Shown here: positions 45,708-53,243 of the stretch, piece after piece | Numbering within the stretch: position 1 is the stretch's first letter | Layout of the letters: each line of letters opens with the position of its first letter | NCBI GenBank assembly: GCA_021838585.1 | Contig: JAKCDE010000005.1 | Location: 1-64,000, forward strand | Length of the DNA stretch: 64,000 nt | Reading direction: 5' to 3' | From: Nitrospirota bacterium | GTDB lineage: Bacteria; Nitrospirota_A; Leptospirillia; Leptospirillales; Leptospirillaceae | Program-made: the position numbers and the translations under genes | The notes under the pieces: model-generated | The model's input: the letters and a program-made list of their open reading frames with translations, nothing else | What the model was told of the DNA's origin: nothing | Databases searched by the model: none

Positions 45708-45833
45708 CTTTTGGGGGAAGCTAGGCTCTATGAAGTATTGAGTGATCGTAGGGCCTGGCTTCCTCGGTATGGTAGACACTCAAGGTCGAACTGAACTTCC
45801 GGTTCTGTAAATACCTCTAAAAGGAGTGGTGTT

Positions 45834-46166
45834 ATGGCTGATGTTGAAGAGCTTCTGAATGAAAGATTTGACGGGATGCTCGAAGGAACGAACAATATCC
45901 CTGGAATTATTATTCTTCTGCTGGTGATGACTGTTGTGACCGCCGAGCTCTTGACTTTCCCGCTTTTCGGGGCCCGTCCGCAGCTTCCGGGTCATCTTCA
46001 TTACTGGCTCGTACAGGGTGTTCCGGTTTTGAAAGCACACACTTCTCCCAATCTGGCTCGTCCGTGGTGGGATCAAGGGTACGTGATCAATTCAATCTAT
46101 GTTTCTATTTTCTTTACGTGGGTCGGTTTGCTGATGAAAAGAACAGAAGTTGCCCGGGATTTCTAA
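45834..46166 (+). CDS. 110-residue two-span membrane protein of the cbb3-like cluster
   Basis: Two clear spans (IIILLLVMTVVTAELLTFPLF and INSIYVSIFFTWVGLLM), an N-terminal acidic stretch and a loop with HLHYW and Trp-rich ARPWWDQGY. AAAGGAGTGG lies 4-7 bases before the ATG. No family recognised; the conserved-looking histidines and position next to CcoO suggest a subunit or assembly factor. Confidence 0.65.
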   Translation: MADVEELLNERFDGMLEGTNNIPGIIILLLVMTVVTAELLTFPLFGARPQLPGHLHYWLVQGVPVLKAHTSPNLARPWWDQGYVINSIYVSIFFTWVGLLMKRTEVARDF

Positions 46167-46234
46167 CGCTAATTTGATGCCAATCCCGGCAACTTCTCTG
46201 TGTTCCACTCACAATCCAAGGGGAGGTGAGTCCT

Positions 46235-46339
46235 TTGTGGAATGTAAATAGTCCTATCGTTTTCTGGAGTATTACACTGATAATGCTTTTTTCTGCACTC
46301 ATCTATTCCTTCTTCATCGACGATGTGAAGCCTGAGTAA
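46235..46339 (+). CDS. 34-residue single-span membrane peptide
   Basis: Very small gene below usual annotation limits. It encodes one helix (IVFWSITLIMLFSALIYSFF) with a charged tail (DDVKPE), similar in style to CcoQ-type subunits. GGGGAGG lies eight bases before the TTG start at 46235, a strong site in an otherwise empty gap. A perfect terminator follows 55 bases later, so it is probably the last gene of its transcript. Confidence 0.6.
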   Translation: MWNVNSPIVFWSITLIMLFSALIYSFFIDDVKPE

Positions 46340-46393
46340 ATATAAGGCTTTATGAAGAGGGCCGGCGGGGGGAGCAGCTCCCCTCGTATACAT

Positions 46394-46428
46394 AAAAAAG
46401 GCGGTTTCCTGCGGAGGCCGCCTTTTTT
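46394..46428 (+). terminator. Strong bidirectional-looking terminator inside the respiratory cluster
   Basis: AAAAAAGGCGG (46394-46404) pairs perfectly with CCGCCTTTTTT (46418-46428) across a 13-base loop, giving a GC stem with A and T tracts on both sides. It splits the cluster into two transcripts: 44522-46339 and 46490-51862. Confidence 0.85.
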
Positions 46429-46440
46429 ATTGCTTGAAGG

Positions 46441-46470
46441 TTGCGGTTCCTTGCCCGGCAGGTGTACAAT
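46441..46470 (+). promoter_or_regulatory. Candidate promoter of the second respiratory transcript
   Basis: TTGCGG (46441-46446), 18-base spacer, TACAAT (46465-46470), directly after the terminator and 20 bases before the next gene. The -10 matches well and the -35 only partly. Confidence 0.45.
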
Positions 46471-46489
46471 CGGGGTTACGAGGTGTTGT

Positions 46490-46696
46490 ATGTCGATTAA
46501 GATGTCTGTCTCTGTTGTAATTTTTACTTTTCTTACCGCTTCTGTAATTACCTTTGCCATCATGTCCCGCTATATTATCGGCCCCTTCAAAAAGCTCAAG
46601 CGAGGAGAGCAAGTTATCATCGCCATGAGTTTCGTCGGAATTATCAGCGTCATTTCCTTTGCGATTATCCAGCTTTTATTGAGAATTCTGGTGTAA
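46490..46696 (+). CDS. 68-residue two-span membrane protein
   Basis: Two hydrophobic helices (VSVVIFTFLTASVITFAIM and VIIAMSFVGIISVISFAII) joined by a short positive loop (IIGPFKKLKRGEQ). The ATG at 46490 follows GAGG by six bases; the frame extends back to 46352 through the terminator and is not credible there. No family recognised. It is seven bases upstream of the next cytochrome gene. Confidence 0.65.
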   Translation: MSIKMSVSVVIFTFLTASVITFAIMSRYIIGPFKKLKRGEQVIIAMSFVGIISVISFAIIQLLLRILV

Positions 46697-46703
46697 TAAT
46701 CGA

Positions 46704-47135
46704 ATGAAAACAGGTGAAAAAGTCGTATTTCTCCTTTCCGGGTTAATGGTATTGTCGGCGGTTGTGCTATACATTTTGGCTCGGATGAATGTGGTGACCT
46801 TCTGGACGACGAACGACATCTACCTTTTTTCAAAAAAGTCGGATGCCGGGTATCAGGTTTTCCAGAAGTATGGATGTCGGGATTGTCATGTCGTTTATGG
46901 AGAAGGAGACTATGACGGTCCCGATATGGATGGGGAAGGAACGAGGCGTACCGCAGATTGGCTTCACCGCTACTTCGCCAATCCGGCGGCTCTTGTTCCG
47001 GGAACGGCCCATGCGGGGAAATTTGCCCCCACTTTTAACAAGTTGTCCCCGAAAGAGAAGGATGAACTTGTTGATTTGCTGATGAGTCTGAAGTCGTTAC
47101 CCGGATCCCCTAATTATCCAAAACCTCCCAAATAG
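46704..47135 (+). CDS. Membrane-anchored mono-heme cytochrome c
   Basis: A 143-residue cytochrome with an N-terminal span (VVFLLSGLMVLSAVVLYIL) and one heme site CRDCH near residue 58, with the sequence FQKYGCRDCHVVYGEGDYDGPDM and a later MSL that may supply the methionine ligand. It resembles NorC/CcoP-type single-heme cytochromes that feed heme-copper enzymes. The stretch GTAHAGKF follows the heme region. Confidence 0.8.
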   Translation: MKTGEKVVFLLSGLMVLSAVVLYILARMNVVTFWTTNDIYLFSKKSDAGYQVFQKYGCRDCHVVYGEGDYDGPDMDGEGTRRTADWLHRYFANPAALVPGTAHAGKFAPTFNKLSPKEKDELVDLLMSLKSLPGSPNYPKPPK

Positions 47136-47171
47136 CTGCTTTAGGGAGAAAGCCAAGGTCAAGGAGCCAAA

Positions 47172-47384
47172 ATGAAACTGCCAGAAGGTATTGTCGCCTA
47201 TCTATGGACTGCGACCGGACTCGTCTCACTCGTCATCATCGTGTTCGGGATTTATTGGGCTTACAAGAACGGGCAGTTCGATGAAAACATCAAGTATATC
47301 GTATTTAACGACGAAGACGGAGACGCTCAGAAGCCCCCCCACGAGCAGCCGGAAGTTCATCCCCAGGCGCCAAAGGGAAAATAG
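47172..47384 (+). CDS. CcoS-like small oxidase assembly protein
   Basis: A 70-residue protein with one span (LVSLVIIVFGIYWAYK) followed by NGQFDENIKYIVFNDED. This matches the CcoS pattern of a single helix then GQFDD and an acidic patch. CcoS is needed for cofactor insertion into cbb3 oxidase subunit I. The tail is Pro/Gln/His-rich (HEQPEVHPQ), which could bind metal. AAGGTCAAGGAG precedes the ATG. Confidence 0.65.
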   Translation: MKLPEGIVAYLWTATGLVSLVIIVFGIYWAYKNGQFDENIKYIVFNDEDGDAQKPPHEQPEVHPQAPKGK

Positions 47385-47417
47385 TTTTCAATAGAAGCTT
47401 TTTCAAAGGGGTCCCGT

Positions 47418-47858
47418 TTGAAAAAGAAATTGAACCGCGTCAATGCCCTCGCCGGAATAGCGATAGGTTTCCTGCTTTTCTGGTTGGCTGACAAGGCATT
47501 TGGATTGACGAATGGCGCGTTCCACCATATCTTCGGAACCGGAATTCTCTTCTCTTATCTGCTGGCTCCCCTCGCAGTCTCCCTGGTAACCGGTTATATC
47601 ATCGGCCCATTTGGTAAATTGCTTGCTCCTGTGCCGCCGATGGGATATCTTCTCTTCTCCTACCTTTATGAGGTCTATCATCCCACAGGGCAGACAGTCG
47701 GAATTCCCGTTGCCCCATTCATGATGATTTTCTTCATAACTGTTCCGGAGGTTTCCTTCCTGGGAGGATATGTCGGAGAGACCATCAAAAGAAAACGTTC
47801 GTCTGGAAAGACCGGAGAAGGCCGGCCCAAATCGAGGGGCCCTGAAAGGGTTTCCTGA
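47418..47858 (+). CDS. 146-residue four-span membrane protein of the cbb3-like cluster
   Basis: Hydrophobic protein with about four spans (GIAIGFLLFWLAD, ILFSYLLAPLAVSLVTGYII, MGYLLFSYLYEVY and PFMMIFFITVPEVSFLGGYVG) and a basic tail. TTG 47418 follows AGGGG by six bases. No family recognised. The stretch HPTGQTVG and the Glu in span four are unusual and might be functional. It is 19 bases before the short subunit-I-like gene at 47878. Confidence 0.6.
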   Translation: MKKKLNRVNALAGIAIGFLLFWLADKAFGLTNGAFHHIFGTGILFSYLLAPLAVSLVTGYIIGPFGKLLAPVPPMGYLLFSYLYEVYHPTGQTVGIPVAPFMMIFFITVPEVSFLGGYVGETIKRKRSSGKTGEGRPKSRGPERVS

Positions 47859-47877
47859 ATTTGAAAAGAGGGACATC

Positions 47878-48453
47878 ATGAACCAGGCCAGAGAGCCAGA
47901 AAAAATAGACAGCCCGGCAGATCGACTGGGACTTCGCTTTATTCTCTTCGGTGTTTTTTGCCTTTTTGTCGGAACGCTCCAGGGTTTTCTTCAGTCGACT
48001 CCCAGAATCCGCCACTGGATCCATATGACCGGACAGGCCGGGCATTTGGTGGATCCACTGGCCCATGCCCATATCAACCTGATCGGTGGAGTCGTTTCGG
48101 TTGTCATGGCCATGGTTTACTATCTTCTCCCGCGACTATCCGGAAGACAGATCTGGAGTCAAATGCTGGGGGAACTTAGCTTCGTTTTCATGGTATCTGG
48201 GGTTCTGGCGTTCTATAGTGTTCTTTTGACATTCGGCATCCTCGAGGGGAACAGGATGCTCGACCAGGGAATCGTCTATCCTCTGGCGCGCGCCGTTTAT
48301 CAACCCTATCACAGGATCGGATTCGTTCTGGCGGCTCTTCTGATGGGAATCGGCCACTGGACCTTTGTCTTCAATGTTTTTGCTACAGTCTGGTTCCGGG
48401 CCCCGAAAAAAGTTTTGAATCCGGTAACACGGCAGGCGAAAGAAAGGGTTTGA
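47878..48453 (+). CDS. Short heme-copper oxidase subunit-I-like protein (copy 1)
   Basis: A 191-residue protein with four to five spans. The motif LAHAHINLIGG at the start of the second span resembles the heme-ligand helix of CcoN/NorB. Full subunit I has twelve spans and about 480 residues; this one lacks the copper site helices. Start ATG 47878 follows AGAGGG; the frame extends to 47770 inside the preceding gene. It is a paralogue of the protein at 49611. Confidence 0.6.
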   Translation: MNQAREPEKIDSPADRLGLRFILFGVFCLFVGTLQGFLQSTPRIRHWIHMTGQAGHLVDPLAHAHINLIGGVVSVVMAMVYYLLPRLSGRQIWSQMLGELSFVFMVSGVLAFYSVLLTFGILEGNRMLDQGIVYPLARAVYQPYHRIGFVLAALLMGIGHWTFVFNVFATVWFRAPKKVLNPVTRQAKERV

Positions 48454-48458
48454 GCCGA

Positions 48459-49589
48459 ATGGAAGAGAAAAAGAAAAATGAATTCGAGGAAAAAAACATT
48501 CACCCTGAAACTCTTCAAAAGGAAACACCTCTTCACATCAGCCCGGACGACGATGATCTGGCTCCGGCGGAAATGTCGCCGTGGCAACTTCCCTGGAAGG
48601 CGATTACGATCACCTTCGTTCTGCTCATACTCATAGCGGGGGCGGTTCACGTCGTGGGACTGGCGTCAAACAGAATTGTACGCCTTTCAACGGCAGGTGT
48701 CCGAAAGCATGGGGCGGCTCCCGGAGAATTTCGCCCGATGGGGGGAGTCCTGACGGAGGCCCTTCCAGGAACGAACTCTTCCAAACTCAGCGCGGCCTCG
48801 AAAAACCTTCAGGAAGGAAAAAATCTCGCTCCCACACCCCAGATCCAGGTCGATGCTTCCGGATACAAAATTCCGAAGGGATTCGTCCTGATTCCCGCGG
48901 GTCCCTTCTGGATGGGATCCGATGACAATTTCGCGAATTTTGACGAAAAACCGGTTCACAAGGTGTTCCTTCCCCCGTATCTGATCGAAAAGACTCTGGT
49001 GACAAACAGGGAGTACAAGGAGTTTGTCGACAAAGCCCACTACATTCCTCCCGCCAATTGGAAGAACGGCACGTATCCCCCTGGGAGAGGCAATTATCCT
49101 GTGACATTTGTTTCCATGGAGAACGCCCGTGACTATGCGCGCTTCCGAAGAGCAAGGCTGTGTACGGAGGAAGAGTGGGAAAAAGCCGCCCGCGGTGTGG
49201 ACAAGCGGATGTGGCCGTGGGGAGACACCTGGGACCCAAGAAGAGCCAATGCGAACTACACGGTGGGAGATACCTCCCCCGTGAACCGTTATCCCATGGG
49301 GGCCAGTCCCTATGGCGTTCTCGACATGGCCGGAAATGTCTTCGAATGGACCAGCTCGAAGTACCGTCCCTATCCGGGAAACACGGCCAACAAGGCCCGG
49401 TTCTATTCATACCGGGTCGATGCGACGGGAGCCCTTCATCCTGTGAAGGGAAAGTCCTACTATGTTTTGAGGGGGGGGTCCTGGAAAAGCGACCAGTACA
49501 GCGCCCGGGTCAGCGCCAGAAATCCGACCTGGCCTTTTTATGCCTCGGACTTTTTTGGATTCCGGCTTTGCATGGATGCGAAACGATGA
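48459..49589 (+). CDS. Membrane-anchored SUMF1/FGE-sulfatase-domain protein
   Basis: A 376-residue protein with an N-terminal tail, one span (ITITFVLLILIAGAVHVVGL) and an outward C-type-lectin-like SUMF1 domain from about residue 145. The conserved opening IPAGPFWMGSDD is followed by WEKAARG, AGNVFEWT and the closing VSARN ... FFGFRLCMD. The canonical formylglycine-generating enzyme has GFRC with an active-site cysteine; here the text is GFRLC, so the catalytic cysteine is shifted. It more resembles NirV-like companions of respiratory clusters. ATG 48459 lies inside the tail of the previous gene's neighbourhood. Confidence 0.78.
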   Translation: MEEKKKNEFEEKNIHPETLQKETPLHISPDDDDLAPAEMSPWQLPWKAITITFVLLILIAGAVHVVGLASNRIVRLSTAGVRKHGAAPGEFRPMGGVLTEALPGTNSSKLSAASKNLQEGKNLAPTPQIQVDASGYKIPKGFVLIPAGPFWMGSDDNFANFDEKPVHKVFLPPYLIEKTLVTNREYKEFVDKAHYIPPANWKNGTYPPGRGNYPVTFVSMENARDYARFRRARLCTEEEWEKAARGVDKRMWPWGDTWDPRRANANYTVGDTSPVNRYPMGASPYGVLDMAGNVFEWTSSKYRPYPGNTANKARFYSYRVDATGALHPVKGKSYYVLRGGSWKSDQYSARVSARNPTWPFYASDFFGFRLCMDAKR

Positions 49590-49610
49590 ATGAAGGGGAA
49601 GGGGTCTGTC

Positions 49611-50213
49611 ATGACGAGGGATGAAAAAATCAAGGACTACATCATGAAGTTCTACTATGCCTGTCTCCTTTACGCGATTATCGGCTTTTCCTGGGGAGCG
49701 GTGATGGGCGGTGTGGAGACTTTCCGCAATTTTGTCCAGGCCGGGGCGGGCGGACCTTCTGACCTGATTGTGCTCGGTCACACCCACATCAATCTTCTGG
49801 GATGGGTCGAGATGGCTATCTTTGGATCGATGTATTATATTGTCCCCAAAATTTTCAGCGGCCCCCTCTACAGCTATCGTCTTCTCAAAATCCATTTCTG
49901 GATGCACAACATCAGCCTTGTCGGGATGGTCCTTGCCTTCTGCATCGCCGGGTACAAGGGCGGGATGATTCTCCTTCACGGAAATGTGGCCGATATCAAG
50001 CCCGTCGAGGCCCCCTACATGGAAATGGTCGGCATTTTCGGCCTTTTTGTGCTTCTGGCCAACATCATCTTTGCCTACAATATCTATATGACGGTCCAGG
50101 TAGCCAAGGGACGGCGGGAACTTCCGGTGAGCGAGCGTGAAGAGGCCTCAGCCCCTATCCTGCCAGCCATGTCGCCATCGACCGGAACCTTTCGCCAGTC
50201 ACAAAATCATTGA
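49611..50213 (+). CDS. Short heme-copper oxidase subunit-I-like protein (copy 2)
   Basis: A 200-residue protein with about five spans. LGHTHINLLGW sits at the start of the second span, as in copy 1 at 47878, and FWMHNISLVGMVLAF adds a further histidine-bearing helix. Its full-length partner is not in the window. AAGGGG lies six bases before the ATG at 49611; an ATG at 49590 is possible. Confidence 0.6.
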   Translation: MTRDEKIKDYIMKFYYACLLYAIIGFSWGAVMGGVETFRNFVQAGAGGPSDLIVLGHTHINLLGWVEMAIFGSMYYIVPKIFSGPLYSYRLLKIHFWMHNISLVGMVLAFCIAGYKGGMILLHGNVADIKPVEAPYMEMVGIFGLFVLLANIIFAYNIYMTVQVAKGRRELPVSEREEASAPILPAMSPSTGTFRQSQNH

Positions 50214-50227
50214 GAGCACGCCATCTT

Positions 50228-50485
50228 ATGACCCGACTTTACAAACCCCTTCTTCTGGGGGCAATATGGGGATTGGGGATTGTTGGAATTCCAGGAAATT
50301 CCTGGGCCTATCTTCCCCGATATGTTCATGTAACGCTTGGACTCCCTTGGTTTGCCTATCTTTTCTTTTTGCTGGGAGTTCTTGTTCCCGTTTTTCTCTA
50401 TCTCGGAATTTCCTGGTATTTCAAACGAGAACTGGAGAGGCCGGGGCACGGCAAGAATTCACGGGACGAAGACTCCGAGGAGTAG
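50228..50485 (+). CDS. 85-residue two-span membrane protein
   Basis: Two spans (LLLGAIWGLGIVGIPG and FAYLFFLLGVLVPVFLYLGI), then a basic-acidic tail ending in DEDSEE. The upstream ribosome binding site is poor; TTG 50210, overlapping the previous stop, and ATG 50228 are both possible. No family recognised. It lies between a subunit-I-like gene and the CcoG-like gene. Confidence 0.5.
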   Translation: MTRLYKPLLLGAIWGLGIVGIPGNSWAYLPRYVHVTLGLPWFAYLFFLLGVLVPVFLYLGISWYFKRELERPGHGKNSRDEDSEE

Positions 50486-50533
50486 GAACTCCGGGGGCTG
50501 GCTCATCCACTAAAGAATCGGGAGCCCCATTCC

Positions 50534-51862
50534 ATGGAACAGACGCAACCGCTCATACCGATGCCGAAAATCGGCACCGAGCCCATCAAGACCCAGAAGA
50601 TCCGGATCACACACATACGTTATGTCGTTCAGGCCCTTGTTATTATTCTTCTCATCCTCCTCCCCTTCACCGGCATCTTTCATATCGACCTTTCAACAGG
50701 ACGATTCGTTTTGTTCGGATACCAGGTGTGGTGGAGCGATTTCTTTTTGATTCTTCCTTTCTGGCTTTTTGTGATCACAGCCATGACGGCCGTATATGCC
50801 CTCCTCGGGATGGTGTATTGTGGCTGGGCCTGCATTCAGAACACTTTTTCCGAGTGGACAAACGGACTCGCACGGCTGGCCTTCGGATCAGCCACGCTTG
50901 GACCAGGAATCGGAGAGATTTCCCTGTCCCATCCCCGGCCCAAAAAGGTCTCTCTTTTCAGGAAGGGAATTCAGTGGACAATCTTCCTGGGAGGCGTGAC
51001 CCTGTTTTCCCTTGCAGTTTCCGTGATCATCACGGCCTATGTGATTCCACCGAGAACCCTGTTTCATGATCTCGCCACGGGGAGAAACCCTACCGCCTAC
51101 TGGTTGCTGTTCGGAATCGGAGGAGTGATGTTCCTGAATCTTCTCCTTGTCCGCCATTACTGGTGCAAGTGGGTCTGTCCCTATCCCCTCTGGCAGCATA
51201 TGTTCAAGACCGACGACACTCTGAAGGTTGCCTTCGACCACAAGCGGCGAAATGAATGCACCGGATGCAACCTCTGTGTCAAATCGTGCTTTATTGATAT
51301 TGATCCCAGGGATACGAAAAATTATTCGCGGTGCATCAACTGTGGGGAGTGCGTGGTTGCCTGCGAAGACTATTCGGCGAAGAGAGGACTTCCCTCCCTT
51401 TTGACCTTCCATAAGAACGGCGTCTATGTCGATTCAGAGGGGGCCATGAAGGGGAGAAGGCTTTCCCCGGGGACGGTGCGATTCGTTGTGGCCGGGGTTG
51501 GCAGCCTCATTCCTTTGTCGCTCTTTATCTATGGAATCGCGACCTACTCCCCATATCATGTGACGGTCAGCCAGGTTCCCGGGCGACTCGACCAGTTCGA
51601 GGTCGGGCTTTACAACAAGACTCCGCGGCCTGAGCGCTTCACAATCGCCGAATCCGGTTTGCCCTCCGATCGGGTTTCATTTGAAACCACAAAGGTAGCT
51701 CTTCCCCCAGGAGAGCACCGGAAGATCTATTTCACCGTGAAATCCGGTAGCGATCTTCCCCCTGGCCTGCACAACTTCATGGTCACCGTGAATGCCAGAA
51801 CTCCCAAGCCGGGACAATTCAGCCAGGTGGCGACTGTCTATATCCAGGGAGGGAAGTCCTAG
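50534..51862 (+). CDS. ccoG: CcoG/FixG-like iron-sulfur membrane protein
   Basis: A 442-residue protein with four to five spans, two [4Fe-4S] motifs (CTGCNLCVKSC and CINCGECVVAC), extra cysteine pairs at membrane edges (GWAC, WCKWVCP) and a C-terminal Ig-like extracytoplasmic domain, the CcoG/FixG layout. CcoG proteins reduce copper(II) for cbb3 oxidase assembly. It closes the respiratory cluster, six bases from convergent hisS. Confidence 0.85.
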   Translation: MEQTQPLIPMPKIGTEPIKTQKIRITHIRYVVQALVIILLILLPFTGIFHIDLSTGRFVLFGYQVWWSDFFLILPFWLFVITAMTAVYALLGMVYCGWACIQNTFSEWTNGLARLAFGSATLGPGIGEISLSHPRPKKVSLFRKGIQWTIFLGGVTLFSLAVSVIITAYVIPPRTLFHDLATGRNPTAYWLLFGIGGVMFLNLLLVRHYWCKWVCPYPLWQHMFKTDDTLKVAFDHKRRNECTGCNLCVKSCFIDIDPRDTKNYSRCINCGECVVACEDYSAKRGLPSLLTFHKNGVYVDSEGAMKGRRLSPGTVRFVVAGVGSLIPLSLFIYGIATYSPYHVTVSQVPGRLDQFEVGLYNKTPRPERFTIAESGLPSDRVSFETTKVALPPGEHRKIYFTVKSGSDLPPGLHNFMVTVNARTPKPGQFSQVATVYIQGGKS

Positions 51863-51867
51863 CCAGA

Positions 51868-53145
51868 TCAGGGAACCCAGGGTTCACGAATGGCGTCGGC
51901 CATGCGGTCGGGGGGAAAGATCGGCAGGGATTTCTGGATGCCCGAGGCGAGATGTTTGATCGTGATCGTTCCGGTCGACAGCTCGTCTCCTCCCAGGAGA
52001 CCGATAAAGCTTGCTCCCTCCCTCTCCGCCTGAAGAAAGGCTTTTTTGAGGCGAGCCTGGCCGAAAATGCCGACCGCCGATATTCCCTGTTCCCTTAGAG
52101 AGGCGAGGATTCTGTGGGCATAGGGTTTCGCAGCCTCCTCGAGGGGATGAACCGCCAGATGGACAGCGGGCCTTGAGGCTTTTGGAAGCGTTCCTGCGAG
52201 TTCCCTCAGAAGGAAGAGTCTTTCGATTCCGATGGCCAGTCCGACCCCCGGGACGTCGCCTCCACCGAGGTGACGGACCAGTCCGTTGTAGCGGCCGCCG
52301 GCAGCCCATGTGGACTGGGCCCCCAGCGCATCTGAAACCCATTCGAAGGCCGTTTCGGTGTAGTAGTCCAGACCCCGTACGAGTCTGTGGGACACGGTGA
52401 AGGCGATCCCTTCCCCTTCAAGCCCACGGCAGACGCGTTCGAAGTGGTTTCTGGAAGCAGGGCAGAGAAAGTCCGCCAGGTGTGGCGCAGACTCAAGGAC
52501 CGGCTGGCATGATGGAATTTTGCAGTCGAGGACCCTCAGGGGATTGGCGTGGGTGCGGCGCCGGCATGTCTCGCACAGGGTGTCGAGGTTCTTCTCAAGG
52601 TATCCGACCAGAATTTCCCGGTAGGCGGGGCGGCATTCGGGGCACCCCATGCTGTTGATGAGAAGGCGGGAAGCCGGGATTTTTGATTCCAGTGCGTGGC
52701 GGCTGACCGTGGCAATCAGGTCCACGTCATCGTCCGGGTCCGACGACCCGAGAATCTCGGCTCCGGCTTGATGAAACTGTCGGAGCCGTCCTGCCTGGGG
52801 CCGTTCGTGCCTGAACATCGGTCCCTGGTAGAACAGCCGTTCCAACCGTCCCGGTTCGGCCAGACGGTGTTCGATCGCGGCCCGGATCAGCGAGGCTGTC
52901 CCTTCGGGTCTGAGAGCCAGCGATTCACCTCCTTTTCCGGAAAAAAGGTACATCTCCTTTTCGACGATATCGGTTGACTCCCCGATCGATCGTGCGAAAA
53001 GATCTGCGGACTCGAAGAGGGGAAGCCGGATTTCTCGAAACCCTGAACGGCCGAAGACCTCCCTGACTTCGTCTTCCAGACGGCGAAAGGTTTCAGAGTC
53101 GGGGGGGAGAAGGTCTTTGACGCCACGGGGGGCCTGGTATTTCAT
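51868..53145 (-). CDS. hisS: Histidyl-tRNA synthetase
   Basis: Charges tRNA-His. The 425-residue class II synthetase has the motif 1 opening YQAPRGVKDLLPPDSE, the histidine-A motif LVRGLDYYTETAFEW, motif 2 RHERPQAGRLRQFHQ and motif 3 GVGLAIGIERL. It is convergent with ccoG and divergent from the methyltransferase gene. Confidence 0.96.
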   Translation of the reverse strand: MKYQAPRGVKDLLPPDSETFRRLEDEVREVFGRSGFREIRLPLFESADLFARSIGESTDIVEKEMYLFSGKGGESLALRPEGTASLIRAAIEHRLAEPGRLERLFYQGPMFRHERPQAGRLRQFHQAGAEILGSSDPDDDVDLIATVSRHALESKIPASRLLINSMGCPECRPAYREILVGYLEKNLDTLCETCRRRTHANPLRVLDCKIPSCQPVLESAPHLADFLCPASRNHFERVCRGLEGEGIAFTVSHRLVRGLDYYTETAFEWVSDALGAQSTWAAGGRYNGLVRHLGGGDVPGVGLAIGIERLFLLRELAGTLPKASRPAVHLAVHPLEEAAKPYAHRILASLREQGISAVGIFGQARLKKAFLQAEREGASFIGLLGGDELSTGTITIKHLASGIQKSLPIFPPDRMADAIREPWVP

Positions 53146-53243
53146 GGAGGTCCATTCTTATAGGTGAATGCGATCGGGAGAAAGTCCGAAGACTATTCCC
53201 TGATTAGCGATAAACGTTCGAACCTTCATTCTAGCAGAGGGCG

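Noticed and set aside
50137..51069. A 310-codon frame overlapping the CcoG-like gene
   Set aside because: Composition is His/Ser/Arg/Pro-rich and the frame overlaps two genes with clear family motifs. It is a shadow.
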